Source: Halanaeroarchaeum sulfurireducens
Lineage (GTDB): Archaea > Halobacteriota > Halobacteria > Halobacteriales > Halobacteriaceae
Length of the DNA: 64,000 nucleotides
NCBI RefSeq assembly: GCF_001011115.1
Contig: NZ_CP008874.1
Coordinates: forward strand, 1,688,440 to 1,752,439
Direction of reading: 5' to 3'
Position 1 is the first letter of the stretch; each line of letters starts with the position of its first letter. Both the position numbers and the translations under genes were made by a program. This document shows positions 42,504-50,361 of this stretch, in pieces. The notes below the pieces were generated by a model, which had not been told where the DNA came from, did not search any database, and worked only from the letters and a program-made list of their open reading frames with translations.

Positions 42504-43298
42504 TCACCGGAACGCGTTGAGCCGGCGCTTGAGTCGTTTCGCGGCCGTCCCCGCAGCCGCGGCCCAGCGGTCCTCGCCCTCCCCGGCGAAGATGATGCCC
42601 CGCGAGGAGTTCACGAGGCCGACCCCGTCGGCCAGCCCCGCCTCGACAGCGGCCTCGGCGTCGCCCCCCTGTGCGCCGACGCCCGGTACGAGGAACGGGA
42701 GCCCGGACACCCGGTCGCGGACTGCTTGCAGTTCCGCCGGCGCGGTCGCCCCGACCACCAGGCCGACGTTCCCATGTTCGTTCCAATCGGCCGCCAGGTC
42801 CGCGACCCGCTCGAACACCCGGTCGCCATCGGCAAGTTCGAGATCCTGAACGTCGCCACCGCCGGGGTTGGAGGTGCGCGCGAGGACGAAGACACCTTTC
42901 TCCGCCCGCGAGAGAAACGGCTGGAGCGAGTCGCGACCCAGATACGGGTTGACCGTGATGGCGTCGGCTTCGTCCAGCAGTCGGGCGTACTGGCGGGCCG
43001 TGTTCCCGATGTCGGCGCGCTTCGCGTCGAGGACGACCGGAACGTCCTTTCCGTGGGCGTAGGCCACGGTCTCGCGCAGGGCCCGCCAGCCGTCGGCGTC
43101 CTCGTAGAAGGCCACGTTGGGCTTGTACGCGGCCGCGTGCTCGTTCGTCGCGTCGATGATGCGGCGGTTGAACGCCCACCGTGGCAGGTCGGCGTCCCGG
43201 ACCGCGTCGGGAAGCCGGTCGGGGTCGGGATCCAGGCCGACGCTCACCACGCTATTCACGCGGTCGATACGCGCCGCCAGGTCCTCGAAGAAGCTCAT
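42504..43298 (-). CDS. pyrF: orotidine 5'-phosphate decarboxylase (type 2)
   Basis: The 264-residue enzyme converts OMP to UMP. Marks are SVVSVGLDPDPDRLPD, AYKPNVAFYEDADG, the catalytic VPVVLDAKRADIGNTA with Lys and Asp pair, and FLVPGVGAQGGDAEAAV. The start MSFFEDLAARIDRV fits the family length. Its last 13 codons coincide with the 41-bp repeat, so an element may have inserted at its 3' end while restoring the gene. Confidence 0.95.
   Translation of the reverse strand: MSFFEDLAARIDRVNSVVSVGLDPDPDRLPDAVRDADLPRWAFNRRIIDATNEHAAAYKPNVAFYEDADGWRALRETVAYAHGKDVPVVLDAKRADIGNTARQYARLLDEADAITVNPYLGRDSLQPFLSRAEKGVFVLARTSNPGGGDVQDLELADGDRVFERVADLAADWNEHGNVGLVVGATAPAELQAVRDRVSGLPFLVPGVGAQGGDAEAAVEAGLADGVGLVNSSRGIIFAGEGEDRWAAAAGTAAKRLKRRLNAFR
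42506..42546 (+). repeat. pyrF 3' end, right boundary of the island
   Basis: This is the second copy of the 41-bp direct repeat (40 of 41 identical to 40713-40753). It is part of the intact pyrF gene, as in attachment sites located in gene ends. Confidence 0.85.
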
Positions 43299-43394
43299 GG
43301 CTCGCCCTGTGCCGGGGCACAAGAAAAGCGTTCCTCCTCGTGACCGTTCACGTCTCGCCGGCCGTGGCCGCTTCGAGCACGCCAAAGACTGTCC

Positions 43395-43841
43395 TTACCG
43401 AACTACCGATTCGTGGGCCTTCGTCGCCGCCTCAGGTACGTCGACCCCTTCCGCCCGGGCGGTCAGCACCGCCGCCACCTCGGCGGTCACGCCGAGATCG
43501 CGCTGGCGCTCGTTGATCGCGGCGACGGCCGACTGACGGTCCATTCCGTCGTCGACGAGGGCGTCGAGGACCCGCTCGAAGGCCGAGCGTTCCTGGAATA
43601 TCGACGCGTCCGGTTCGAAGTCGTCCGGAATGGGGACCTCGTCGTAGGGGAACGTGGCGACCAGGTCATCCTCGTCGCGCTCGATGAGTCCGCTCCGCTC
43701 GGCCACCTCCACCAGGCGTTTGGCCTGATCGGGCGACACCCAGTCGCGATCGAGGGAGAGCGCCACGACGAACGCCTGTTCGCCCATCCGATCCCGTCCC
43801 GTTCCCTTGAACGGGGCGGCCACCACGACACGTAGGGTCAT
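43395..43841 (-). CDS. DUF2240 family protein
   Basis: The 148-residue protein begins MTLRVVVAAPFKGTGRDRMG, then AFVVALSLDRDWVSPDQAKR and a winged-helix-like middle. The C-terminal half is VLDALVDDGMDRQSAVAAIN. DUF2240 is an archaeal family without a proven function; the fold looks DNA- or RNA-binding. It is divergent from eS8. Confidence 0.8.
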   Translation of the reverse strand: MTLRVVVAAPFKGTGRDRMGEQAFVVALSLDRDWVSPDQAKRLVEVAERSGLIERDEDDLVATFPYDEVPIPDDFEPDASIFQERSAFERVLDALVDDGMDRQSAVAAINERQRDLGVTAEVAAVLTARAEGVDVPEAATKAHESVVR

Positions 43842-43928
43842 CGTCGAAGACAGGGCGTCGGAGCCCCTAACCGTTGTCATCTCGACCAAGCGAGGGATTC
43901 AAGTACGCGACGGGACTCTCTTTTTCGT

Positions 43929-44300
43929 ATGCAGTATCAGGGTCGCTCGAAGCGGTTGAAGACGGGTGCGCGCGCACGCCCACAGCACAAGAAGAAAAAA
44001 CACGAACTCGGCCGCTCGCCCACGGAGACGGAAATCGGCGAACCGCGGTTCCGCGTCGTGGAATCGCGGGGCGGCACCCGCAAAGTGCGGGCCCTCTCGA
44101 CCGACGTCGCGAACGTCACCGCCAACGGAGAGACGGTCCAAACGGAGATCCTCGACGTGGTCGAGAATACGGCGAACCCGAACTACGTCCGACGAAACAT
44201 CGTGACGAAGGGAGCAGTCATCGAGACCGAAGAGGGGACGGCTCGCGTCACCTCCCGTCCCGGACAGACTGGCCAGGTTAACGCTGTTCGCGTCGAGTAA
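43929..44300 (+). CDS. rps8e: 30S ribosomal protein eS8
   Basis: The 123-residue archaeal/eukaryotic S8e begins MQYQGRSKRLKTGARARPQH and has GRSPTETEIGEPRFRVVESR then GAVIETEEGTARVTSRPGQ. It binds 16S rRNA. It is a stand-alone gene, away from the S10 cluster. Confidence 0.95.
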   Translation: MQYQGRSKRLKTGARARPQHKKKKHELGRSPTETEIGEPRFRVVESRGGTRKVRALSTDVANVTANGETVQTEILDVVENTANPNYVRRNIVTKGAVIETEEGTARVTSRPGQTGQVNAVRVE

Positions 44301-44377
44301 TCGGACCGCGCTCGACCCGCGATGGCGTCTGCGACAGTCGGCGTAACTGGTAAGCATCGGGGACGTGAGGAGTCGGT

Positions 44378-45214
44378 ATGGACCGAATCCCGTTCGGTAT
44401 CGACCGCCTGGATTCCCGCATCGGCGGCGGTGTCCCCACCGGAAGCGTCGTCCTGCTCGCTGGGGAGGCGGGGGCCGGCGCGCGGGAATTCGTGTATACG
44501 AGTGCCGTCTTCAATGGCCTCGAGGTCGCCGACCCGGAACTATTCTCGTTGCACTATGGTGACCTGCACGGCGACGCCATCCCGCCGGACGGAATCAACT
44601 ACGTCTCCTTTACCGCCGACGCCAACGACCTGCGGGGCGAGATCGATTACGTCATGGACCGCGAACTGGTCGATGGGGGACTCGATCCCGTGGAATTCAC
44701 CACCTTCTCCTCGGAGTACTTCCAGTTGAGTCCCGTTCCCCAGGGCTGGTACGCCGAGAAGAATCGAACGATAAAGGATATCGGCCGGACCGGGGACAGT
44801 CGGGGCGTCCTGGAGGCATTCGCCGATTACCTCGACGAACGGGCGATGGGGAGTCTCGTACTCGTCGATGCACTCACCGACCTACTCGAAGCCGGACGGG
44901 AGGCGGTCCAGTTCAGCGACATCGTCCTCCTCCTCAAGGGCCTGCGCCACGTGTCCCGGGAGTGGGACGGCGTCGTCGTCTTCCTCCTCCAGAAGGACGC
45001 GGTGACCGATCGCCAACTCGGCAGTCTGATGACTGCCGTCGACGGGACGATCCAGTTCGAGTGGGAGACCGGCGGCAACGAGCGCGTCCGTACGATGTTC
45101 GTCAACGAGTTCCGTGGTGTCCTCTCGCGACTCGAGGCCGAGGACATCATCAGATTCGAAACCGAGATTCACGACGCTGGCTTCGACGTGAGCGGCGTCC
45201 GAAAGATCCGGTAG
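44378..45214 (+). CDS. RAD55/KaiC-like ATPase homologue (HTR-like), P-loop without Lys
   Basis: The 278-residue protein starts MDRIPFGIDRLDSRIGGGVP, the KaiC/RadA-type opening. The loop that should bind phosphate reads GEAGAGAREFVYTS, with Ala and Arg in place of the Lys-Thr pair, so ATP hydrolysis is doubtful. A Walker-B-like strand LVLVDALTDLL is kept. The related proteins of haloarchaea are regulators of unknown target. Confidence 0.75.
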   Translation: MDRIPFGIDRLDSRIGGGVPTGSVVLLAGEAGAGAREFVYTSAVFNGLEVADPELFSLHYGDLHGDAIPPDGINYVSFTADANDLRGEIDYVMDRELVDGGLDPVEFTTFSSEYFQLSPVPQGWYAEKNRTIKDIGRTGDSRGVLEAFADYLDERAMGSLVLVDALTDLLEAGREAVQFSDIVLLLKGLRHVSREWDGVVVFLLQKDAVTDRQLGSLMTAVDGTIQFEWETGGNERVRTMFVNEFRGVLSRLEAEDIIRFETEIHDAGFDVSGVRKIR

Positions 45215-45218
45215 GCGA

Positions 45219-46061
45219 TCACCCCAGGACGGCTCGCAGCGCGAACAGCATGTTCTCCTTGCGCTCGCGAGCGCGGCGATAGAAGTACGAGAACCACTTG
45301 GTGCCGTACGGTGCGTACTGGTAGACCTCGTGACCCTCGCGGGCCAGACGCTGTTGCTCGTCCTCGCGGACACCCATGAGCATCTGAAACTCGTAATCGT
45401 GGTCGTAGCGGTCCCCCAGTTCGACGGCAAAATCGATCATCTTCTGGTCGTGGGAGCCGATGGCGATGCCCGCCTGCGGTTCGAACTCCGAGAACATGTA
45501 CTCGAGGTCCGCCCGGAACCGTTCGTTGACGCGAGATTTCTTCTTGTACGAGAGGTCCGATGGTTCGTCGTAGGCGCCCTTGACCAGCCGTATCTTGCCG
45601 GGGACGTCCTTTACGCGCTCGAGGTCCTCACTCGTGCGTTTCAGGTTCGACTGGAGGCAGACACCGACGCCGCCCTCGTGCTCCCGGGCGAAGTCCTCGT
45701 ATGCGTCGAGGGTGACGTCGGTGGTCTCGTGATCTTCCATGTCCACCCACACGAAGATATCGCGGGGGTCGGCGATCGAGACGATGTCGAGGAGGTTCTC
45801 ACGGAACTCCGTCTCACTCACGTGGATCCCGATCTGTGAGGGTTTTACCGAGATCGTGGCGTCCACGTCCACCCGGTCGATCGTCCGGACCAGATCGAGG
45901 TACTGATCGCGGTCCTCGGCGGCCATCTCGGGATCGTCGTAGTGCTCGCCCAGCAGGTTGATGATCGCCATGATGCCGTGACGGTTCACCGTTCGCGCGT
46001 GTTCGATTGCCTCCGCTGCCGATTCGCCTGCGACGAAGTTGTTTGCGATTGGGGGTATCAT
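45219..46061 (-). CDS. proline dehydrogenase
   Basis: The 280-residue protein is the FAD barrel of proline oxidation: an IMAIINLLGEHYDDPEMAAE start region, ATISVKPSQIGIHVSETEFR, FVWVDMEDHETTDVTLDAYE, the flavin-binding IRLVKGAYDEPSDLSYKKKS, and AIGSHDQKMIDFAVELGDRY then YRRARERKENMLFALRAVLG. It oxidises proline to pyrroline-5-carboxylate. It lies 42 bp after the aldehyde:ferredoxin oxidoreductase gene on the same strand, so probably in one operon. No P5C dehydrogenase is in the window. Confidence 0.92.
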   Translation of the reverse strand: MIPPIANNFVAGESAAEAIEHARTVNRHGIMAIINLLGEHYDDPEMAAEDRDQYLDLVRTIDRVDVDATISVKPSQIGIHVSETEFRENLLDIVSIADPRDIFVWVDMEDHETTDVTLDAYEDFAREHEGGVGVCLQSNLKRTSEDLERVKDVPGKIRLVKGAYDEPSDLSYKKKSRVNERFRADLEYMFSEFEPQAGIAIGSHDQKMIDFAVELGDRYDHDYEFQMLMGVREDEQQRLAREGHEVYQYAPYGTKWFSYFYRRARERKENMLFALRAVLG

Positions 46062-46103
46062 TGTGGATCGGGTCCCGGCAGTGGTTTCACTGGATTCTGG
46101 CAG

Positions 46104-48032
46104 TCAGTCCTCGAGTTCGTTCGTGACGCCGACCTCCTCGGCGACATCGTCCAGGTCGAGTTCCTCGAGCGTCTCGGTCAGCGGCGTCCCCGAAACGGCC
46201 CAGCCCCGGGCGGTGTAGTACCGGTCCAGTTCGCGCTCGTACGCCGCCTCGTCGATGGACACGCCCTCGTTCGGACCGTCAGCCGCTTCCTCGGTGAGAC
46301 GGGGGATGAGACGGTCGTCCTCGCGTTTGAAGCCTTCCCGCACGTTGTACGCCTTCGAGAGGTTGTGTGTCCGCTCGCCCACGGTAAGCAGTTCCGAGGT
46401 CGCCAGGTCGAAGCCAGTCATGGCATTGACCAGTTCGCGGACGCCCTCCGCGAGGGTGATGCCGCGGGTGAACTTGCAGACGCCCGTGATGTCGTAGATC
46501 ATCATCAGGTCCTCGAGAGCCTTGAGCGCCAGCGCCTTTCCGTCCATGCGCTGTCGGTCGTAGTTCTCGAACTCCCAGAAGTCGCCACCCATCTCCAGGG
46601 CGTACAGACACGAGGTGAGGTGGTCGGCCCCGCGCGGTGCGACACCGAACGCCAGTGCCATGCCCTTGATCCCGCGCGGTTCGAAGCCGGCGGGCGCCTG
46701 GTTTTTGACGTGGATGGCGAACTCCTCGCCCGCGCCGAGTTCCGCCGCCGCGTGGGCGTGGCCGTTCATGAGGAGCTGGGCCAGCTCGCCCTCCGCGTGG
46801 GCCATCTTCTCCAGGAGTTCGAGGACGGCTTCGGCATTGCCGAACTCGAGGTCCGCGTCGATGGAGTCGAGATGTTCGTCGTCGAGCAGGCCCCGGTCGG
46901 CGGCCTCCATGGCCCACGAGATGGCGTTGCCTGCGTCGATAGTGTCGAGGCCTTCGTGGTCGCAGATCTCGTTCGCCTTCGCCACCGCCTCGACGTCGTC
47001 GACCTCCACGTTGCCGCCCAGCGCGTACTGGGTCTCGTACTCGGGGCCATCCACGGCGATGTCGCCGTACTTCGTGTCCTCGGCCTCGAAATACTGGCTA
47101 CACGGCTTCGTGCAGTACGGACAGGGGCGCTTGGTCTGGACGTACTCCTCGGTCCAGTATCGCGGGTCGATCGACACGCGGTCGTTCTCCGGGTCGTCCA
47201 GGCGATCGTACGCCTTTTTGAAATACCCCGACTGCCAGTTCCGCGTCGGATGGATGCCCAGTTCCGTGTTCTTCGCGTCGTACGCCTCACCGGTCCCGTA
47301 CTGGACGTCGATCGTGGCAGAGCCCGTCCCCGTGACGTCGATATCACCACGGCCGGTCGTCTCCAGGCGCCATTTCTTGTTCAGTTCCTCGAGTTCCTCT
47401 TCGCGGGCGACCGGCACGCCCTTCGTGCCGGTGACCGCGATCGCCTTGAGGTTTTTCGAACCCATGACCGCGCCCGGACCGCCACGACCGGCCTGGCGGT
47501 CCTCGCACTCGATCATGGACATCTTCGAGAGGTTCTCGCCAGCCGGCCCGATGACCGCCGTGCGGAATTGATCCCCGTATTGCTCCTTGAGTGCGTCGTC
47601 GGTCTCCCAGGTGTCCATCCCCCAGAGATCCGCGGCGCTTTCCAGGCGCACGTCGTCGTCCTCGATGACCAGCGTGGTGGGCGCGTCCGCCGCGCCCGTG
47701 ATCACCATCGCGTCGTAGCCCGCCCGCTTGAGCTGGTCGCCCATCTTCGCGCCGACCACCGATTTTCCGTACCCGCCGGTGAGCGGTGACTTGAACCCGA
47801 AGGTCGTCTTCGACCCGGTCGGTACCGACGGCCCGACCAGCAGTCCCGGTGCGACCGCCAGCACGTTCTCGGGGTCGAGCGGATCGACCGACGGGCCTAC
47901 CTCGTCGTAGAGGAGGCGTGTCGTAAACCCGGCACCACCGAGGTATCGCCGCAGGAACTCCTCGGAAAGGTCGCGGGTCTCGACCTCGCCCGTGGTCAGG
48001 TCCACCGTCAGCCGTCGCTTCCAGTAACCCAT
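46104..48032 (-). CDS. aldehyde:ferredoxin oxidoreductase, tungsten-pterin type
   Basis: The 642-residue enzyme has the N-terminal AOR domain ([60 protein letters not shown]). The iron-sulphur ligands CPYCTKPC are near residue 305 with the fourth Cys in GVCKFTRG near 519, and the GFEPRGIKGMALAFGVAPRG and RGADHL regions bind the pterin. It oxidises aldehydes to acids with ferredoxin as acceptor, typical for amino-acid breakdown. A CATTTACAC box lies about 26 bp before the ATG. It is followed by proline dehydrogenase. Confidence 0.94.
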   Translation of the reverse strand: MGYWKRRLTVDLTTGEVETRDLSEEFLRRYLGGAGFTTRLLYDEVGPSVDPLDPENVLAVAPGLLVGPSVPTGSKTTFGFKSPLTGGYGKSVVGAKMGDQLKRAGYDAMVITGAADAPTTLVIEDDDVRLESAADLWGMDTWETDDALKEQYGDQFRTAVIGPAGENLSKMSMIECEDRQAGRGGPGAVMGSKNLKAIAVTGTKGVPVAREEELEELNKKWRLETTGRGDIDVTGTGSATIDVQYGTGEAYDAKNTELGIHPTRNWQSGYFKKAYDRLDDPENDRVSIDPRYWTEEYVQTKRPCPYCTKPCSQYFEAEDTKYGDIAVDGPEYETQYALGGNVEVDDVEAVAKANEICDHEGLDTIDAGNAISWAMEAADRGLLDDEHLDSIDADLEFGNAEAVLELLEKMAHAEGELAQLLMNGHAHAAAELGAGEEFAIHVKNQAPAGFEPRGIKGMALAFGVAPRGADHLTSCLYALEMGGDFWEFENYDRQRMDGKALALKALEDLMMIYDITGVCKFTRGITLAEGVRELVNAMTGFDLATSELLTVGERTHNLSKAYNVREGFKREDDRLIPRLTEEAADGPNEGVSIDEAAYERELDRYYTARGWAVSGTPLTETLEELDLDDVAEEVGVTNELED

Positions 48033-48133
48033 GTGTTACAGTTGGGTGGCCGTGTAAATGGTTGTTACCCCTCATGACCGACCTACCAGTAGATATCTCC
48101 GGGGTGATCGACAACGCCCAGGTGGCGGTTCCC

Positions 48134-48148
48134 TCCCAGCGAGTCCAT
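48134..48148 (+). repeat. tRNA-Ala-like 3'-end fragment, left
   Basis: CTCCCAGCGAGTCCA resembles the end of haloarchaeal tRNA-Ala (T stem CCCAG then CGAGTCC). The same 13 bp (CTCCCAGCGAGTC) recurs at 50268-50280, on the other side of the IS605 element. No tRNA-Ala gene is in the window. Confidence 0.6.
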
Positions 48149-48448
48149 GGACTTTTTTACTCGTCGGGTTTCCTCGCTCGCTTCGCTCACTGCGGGAACC
48201 CTCCTCGCAAAAACCTCCACTAAAAACACGCAGCCGCGAGCCGAAGGCTCGCGGAACGCGAATCGGTGGACGACCGCACAGCTACGCGGGATTCGGGATC
48301 GTCTATCTTTTTTCAAGGCGAGAATCCCGCCCTTTAGGGCGGGCGTGAAGCCGACAACTCCTACACGTTCCACCGTCGGTTGCAGGCCGAATACCCCACG
48401 ACTGCAAACCTTTATTAGAATTGGGTGTATAGAAATCAGTACGGCCAA

Positions 48449-48841
48449 ATGAAGTACAACCTCGAAACCGGGTCGCACACGGTCTTCGCGCTCCAATATC
48501 ACTTCGTGACCGTTACGAAGTACCGCGCAGACCTCCTCACCGACGAAATCGCAGAGCGCGTCGGGGAGATTGCCAGCGACATCTCCGAGGACTTCGACGT
48601 GAACATCCAGAACGTCAACGGCGGTTCCGACCACGTTCACATTCTGTTCACGGCGAAGCCAACGACCGACCTCACCAAGTTCATCAACTCGCTCAAGGGC
48701 GTCACGTCCCGCAAAATCCGTGACGAGAACCCCGAGGTTCGGCAGGCGCTCGACAAGGCGTTCTGGCAACCGGGATACTTCCTCGCCACCACCGGCCAAG
48801 TGAGCATCGACGTTCTCATGAAGTACGTCGAGGAGCAGTAG
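48449..48841 (+). CDS. tnpA: IS200/IS605 transposase TnpA (Y1)
   Basis: The 130-residue HUH transposase starts MKYNLETGSHTVFALQYHFV. It has the metal-binding HVHILF motif in GGSDHVHILFTAKPTTDLTK and the catalytic Tyr in VLMKYVEEQ at the end. It cuts and rejoins single-stranded DNA at the element's hairpin ends. A T-rich box (about 48411-48417) precedes it. tnpB starts 2 bp after its stop. Confidence 0.93.
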   Translation: MKYNLETGSHTVFALQYHFVTVTKYRADLLTDEIAERVGEIASDISEDFDVNIQNVNGGSDHVHILFTAKPTTDLTKFINSLKGVTSRKIRDENPEVRQALDKAFWQPGYFLATTGQVSIDVLMKYVEEQ

Positions 48842-48843
48842 CG

Positions 48844-50163
48844 ATGTCCACGACCGTCACGAAGACGTTGCAGGCGACGTTCGCGCCACCCACCGCGCAC
48901 AAGCAGTCGAAACTCAACGACCTGCTCGACACGTATCGTGACGGTCTGCAAGAGGCGTTCGACGCCGGGGCGAGTACCATGTCGGCGGTGAGCGACATCG
49001 TGACGCCCAACGACCTGCCGTATCAGGCCAAAGCCGCGCTCTGCAACTACGTTCCGAAACTCCGTAAGACGTACAACGCCAAGGAGTTGGACGACGCCCA
49101 CCCGATACGGCTCACCAACCAAGCCGCCAAGTTCGACCACTCCGACGAACGCGACTACGAGTTCACGTGGTGGGTTCCGCGCCCCGGTCGGGGAACGAAC
49201 TTCTGGATACCGCTCCGTATCAACCCCGAACAGGAAGACCTCTGGCACGACCTCGTATCGGAGGACGCGAAGGCGGGCGAGATACGGCTTCAGAAACACC
49301 GGAAGAACTGGGTACTGCACGTCACCGTCGAGTACCCGGTCGAAGAACCAGCGACGGACGGTGACGCCACGCACATCGGCTTAGACATCGGAGAAACCGC
49401 CCTGATAACGGGCTGTGCCCTCAAGGACGGTTCTCCGACTGACCCGTTCGTGTGTAGCGGAAGTAGAGCGAAGCATCTCCGCAAAGAGATGCACACGACC
49501 CTGAAACGACTTCAAGAGCGTGACGCATCCGAGTGGCGGATTGAAGACCGCTTCTCGCACTACCAGAACGCGCTCACCGACATCGTGGAGAAGGCGTCTC
49601 GGCAAGCCGTCGAGTACGCCAAGCAGTACGAGAATCCGGTGTTGGTGATGGAGGACTTGACGTACATCCGCGAACGTCTCGACTACGGGAAGTACATGAA
49701 CCGTCGACTTCACTCGTGGGCGTTCGCCCGACTCCAAGGGCGCATCGAGGACAAGGCGACGGAAGAAGGCATCCCGGTCGAGTACGTGAATCCGGCGTAC
49801 ACCTCGCAAACGTGCCACTCGTGCCACCGTATCGGTCGGCGTGAGTCGCAGGCCGAATTTCGGTGTCCGAACGACGACTGCCACGTTTCGACGTATCAGG
49901 CCGACATCAACGCTACCGCGAATATCGCACGACGGGTTGACCCGTGGGGAGAGAGCGTCCCGCTTGACAAGGCGGAACGCGATGACTCGCCTCGGGATGG
50001 GAGCGGTAGTGACACCGCCACGACTCCGTCCGAGACGACTTCGTCGTCTCGGGGTCACGAGAGACGCGAAGCGTCTCTTGAACGACACCGTGAGAAGAGC
50101 CTACCAGCGCAGATGACGCTCACGGCCTACGAAGAGTCGGAACCCTCTGCCAGCGACGACTGA
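48844..50163 (+). CDS. tnpB: TnpB RNA-guided nuclease of IS605 type
   Basis: The 439-residue protein has a complete RuvC active site: Asp in THIGLDIGETALITG, Glu in VLVMEDLTYIRERLD and Asp in STYQADINATANIA. The zinc ribbon is SQTCHSCHRIGRRESQAEFR followed by CPNDDC. TnpB is guided by an RNA made from the element's right end and cuts DNA there, which helps the element persist. The acidic C-terminal 60 residues look like an extra tail. Confidence 0.93.
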   Translation: MSTTVTKTLQATFAPPTAHKQSKLNDLLDTYRDGLQEAFDAGASTMSAVSDIVTPNDLPYQAKAALCNYVPKLRKTYNAKELDDAHPIRLTNQAAKFDHSDERDYEFTWWVPRPGRGTNFWIPLRINPEQEDLWHDLVSEDAKAGEIRLQKHRKNWVLHVTVEYPVEEPATDGDATHIGLDIGETALITGCALKDGSPTDPFVCSGSRAKHLRKEMHTTLKRLQERDASEWRIEDRFSHYQNALTDIVEKASRQAVEYAKQYENPVLVMEDLTYIRERLDYGKYMNRRLHSWAFARLQGRIEDKATEEGIPVEYVNPAYTSQTCHSCHRIGRRESQAEFRCPNDDCHVSTYQADINATANIARRVDPWGESVPLDKAERDDSPRDGSGSDTATTPSETTSSSRGHERREASLERHREKSLPAQMTLTAYEESEPSASDD

Positions 50164-50216
50164 CTGGTATTCCCCATGTGTGGGAAGCCTCGCCGTTTAC
50201 GGCGAGGAGGATGTCA
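50164..50216 (+). ncRNA. putative guide-RNA scaffold (omega RNA 3' end) of TnpB
   Basis: Two adjacent hairpins right after tnpB and before GATGTCAC fit the 3' scaffold of omega RNAs, whose guide would be read from the DNA beyond 50216. The 5' limit, probably inside tnpB, cannot be set from sequence. Confidence 0.4.
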
Positions 50217-50220
50217 CAGA

Positions 50221-50361
50221 GTTGCAGCGCCGAGCGGAGCGAGGCGACCGTCTTCCTCCGGGTTCAACTCCCAGCGAGTCTTCATCGCTCGTTTCACCCC
50301 CAGGATAACGGACTGCTCCGTAACCAACTGTTAAGTACGATACGGGGATACGATAGGGTGA
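50221..50361 (+). other. degenerate tRNA-associated segment beyond the IS right end
   Basis: GCGCCGAGCGGAGCGAGGCG followed by ACCGTCTTCCTCCGG resembles the segment at 32470-32498 downstream of tRNA-Gly. It ends in a tRNA-like 3' fragment. The rest holds TTAAGTA (about 50330), the likely TATA box of the next gene. Confidence 0.45.
50261..50280 (+). repeat. tRNA-Ala-like 3'-end fragment, right
   Basis: GGTTCAACTCCCAGCGAGTC has a T loop (TTCAACT), a T-stem half CCCAG and acceptor half CGAGTC. It pairs with the fragment at 48134-48148 as a direct repeat of 13 bp. Confidence 0.6.

Larger units (their letters stand above)
48300..50216 (+). mobile_element. IS200/IS605-family element with tnpA and tnpB
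   Basis: The element carries a Y1 transposase and an intact TnpB. The left part has the stem CCCGCCC-TTTA-GGGCGGG (48326-48343). The right part has a small stem TTCCC/GGGAA (50170-50186) and CCTCGCCG-TTTA-CGGCGAGG (50188-50207), followed by GAGGATGTCAC. The exact left edge is uncertain, since this family leaves no target duplication. It is inserted between two tRNA-Ala-like fragments. Confidence 0.8.
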
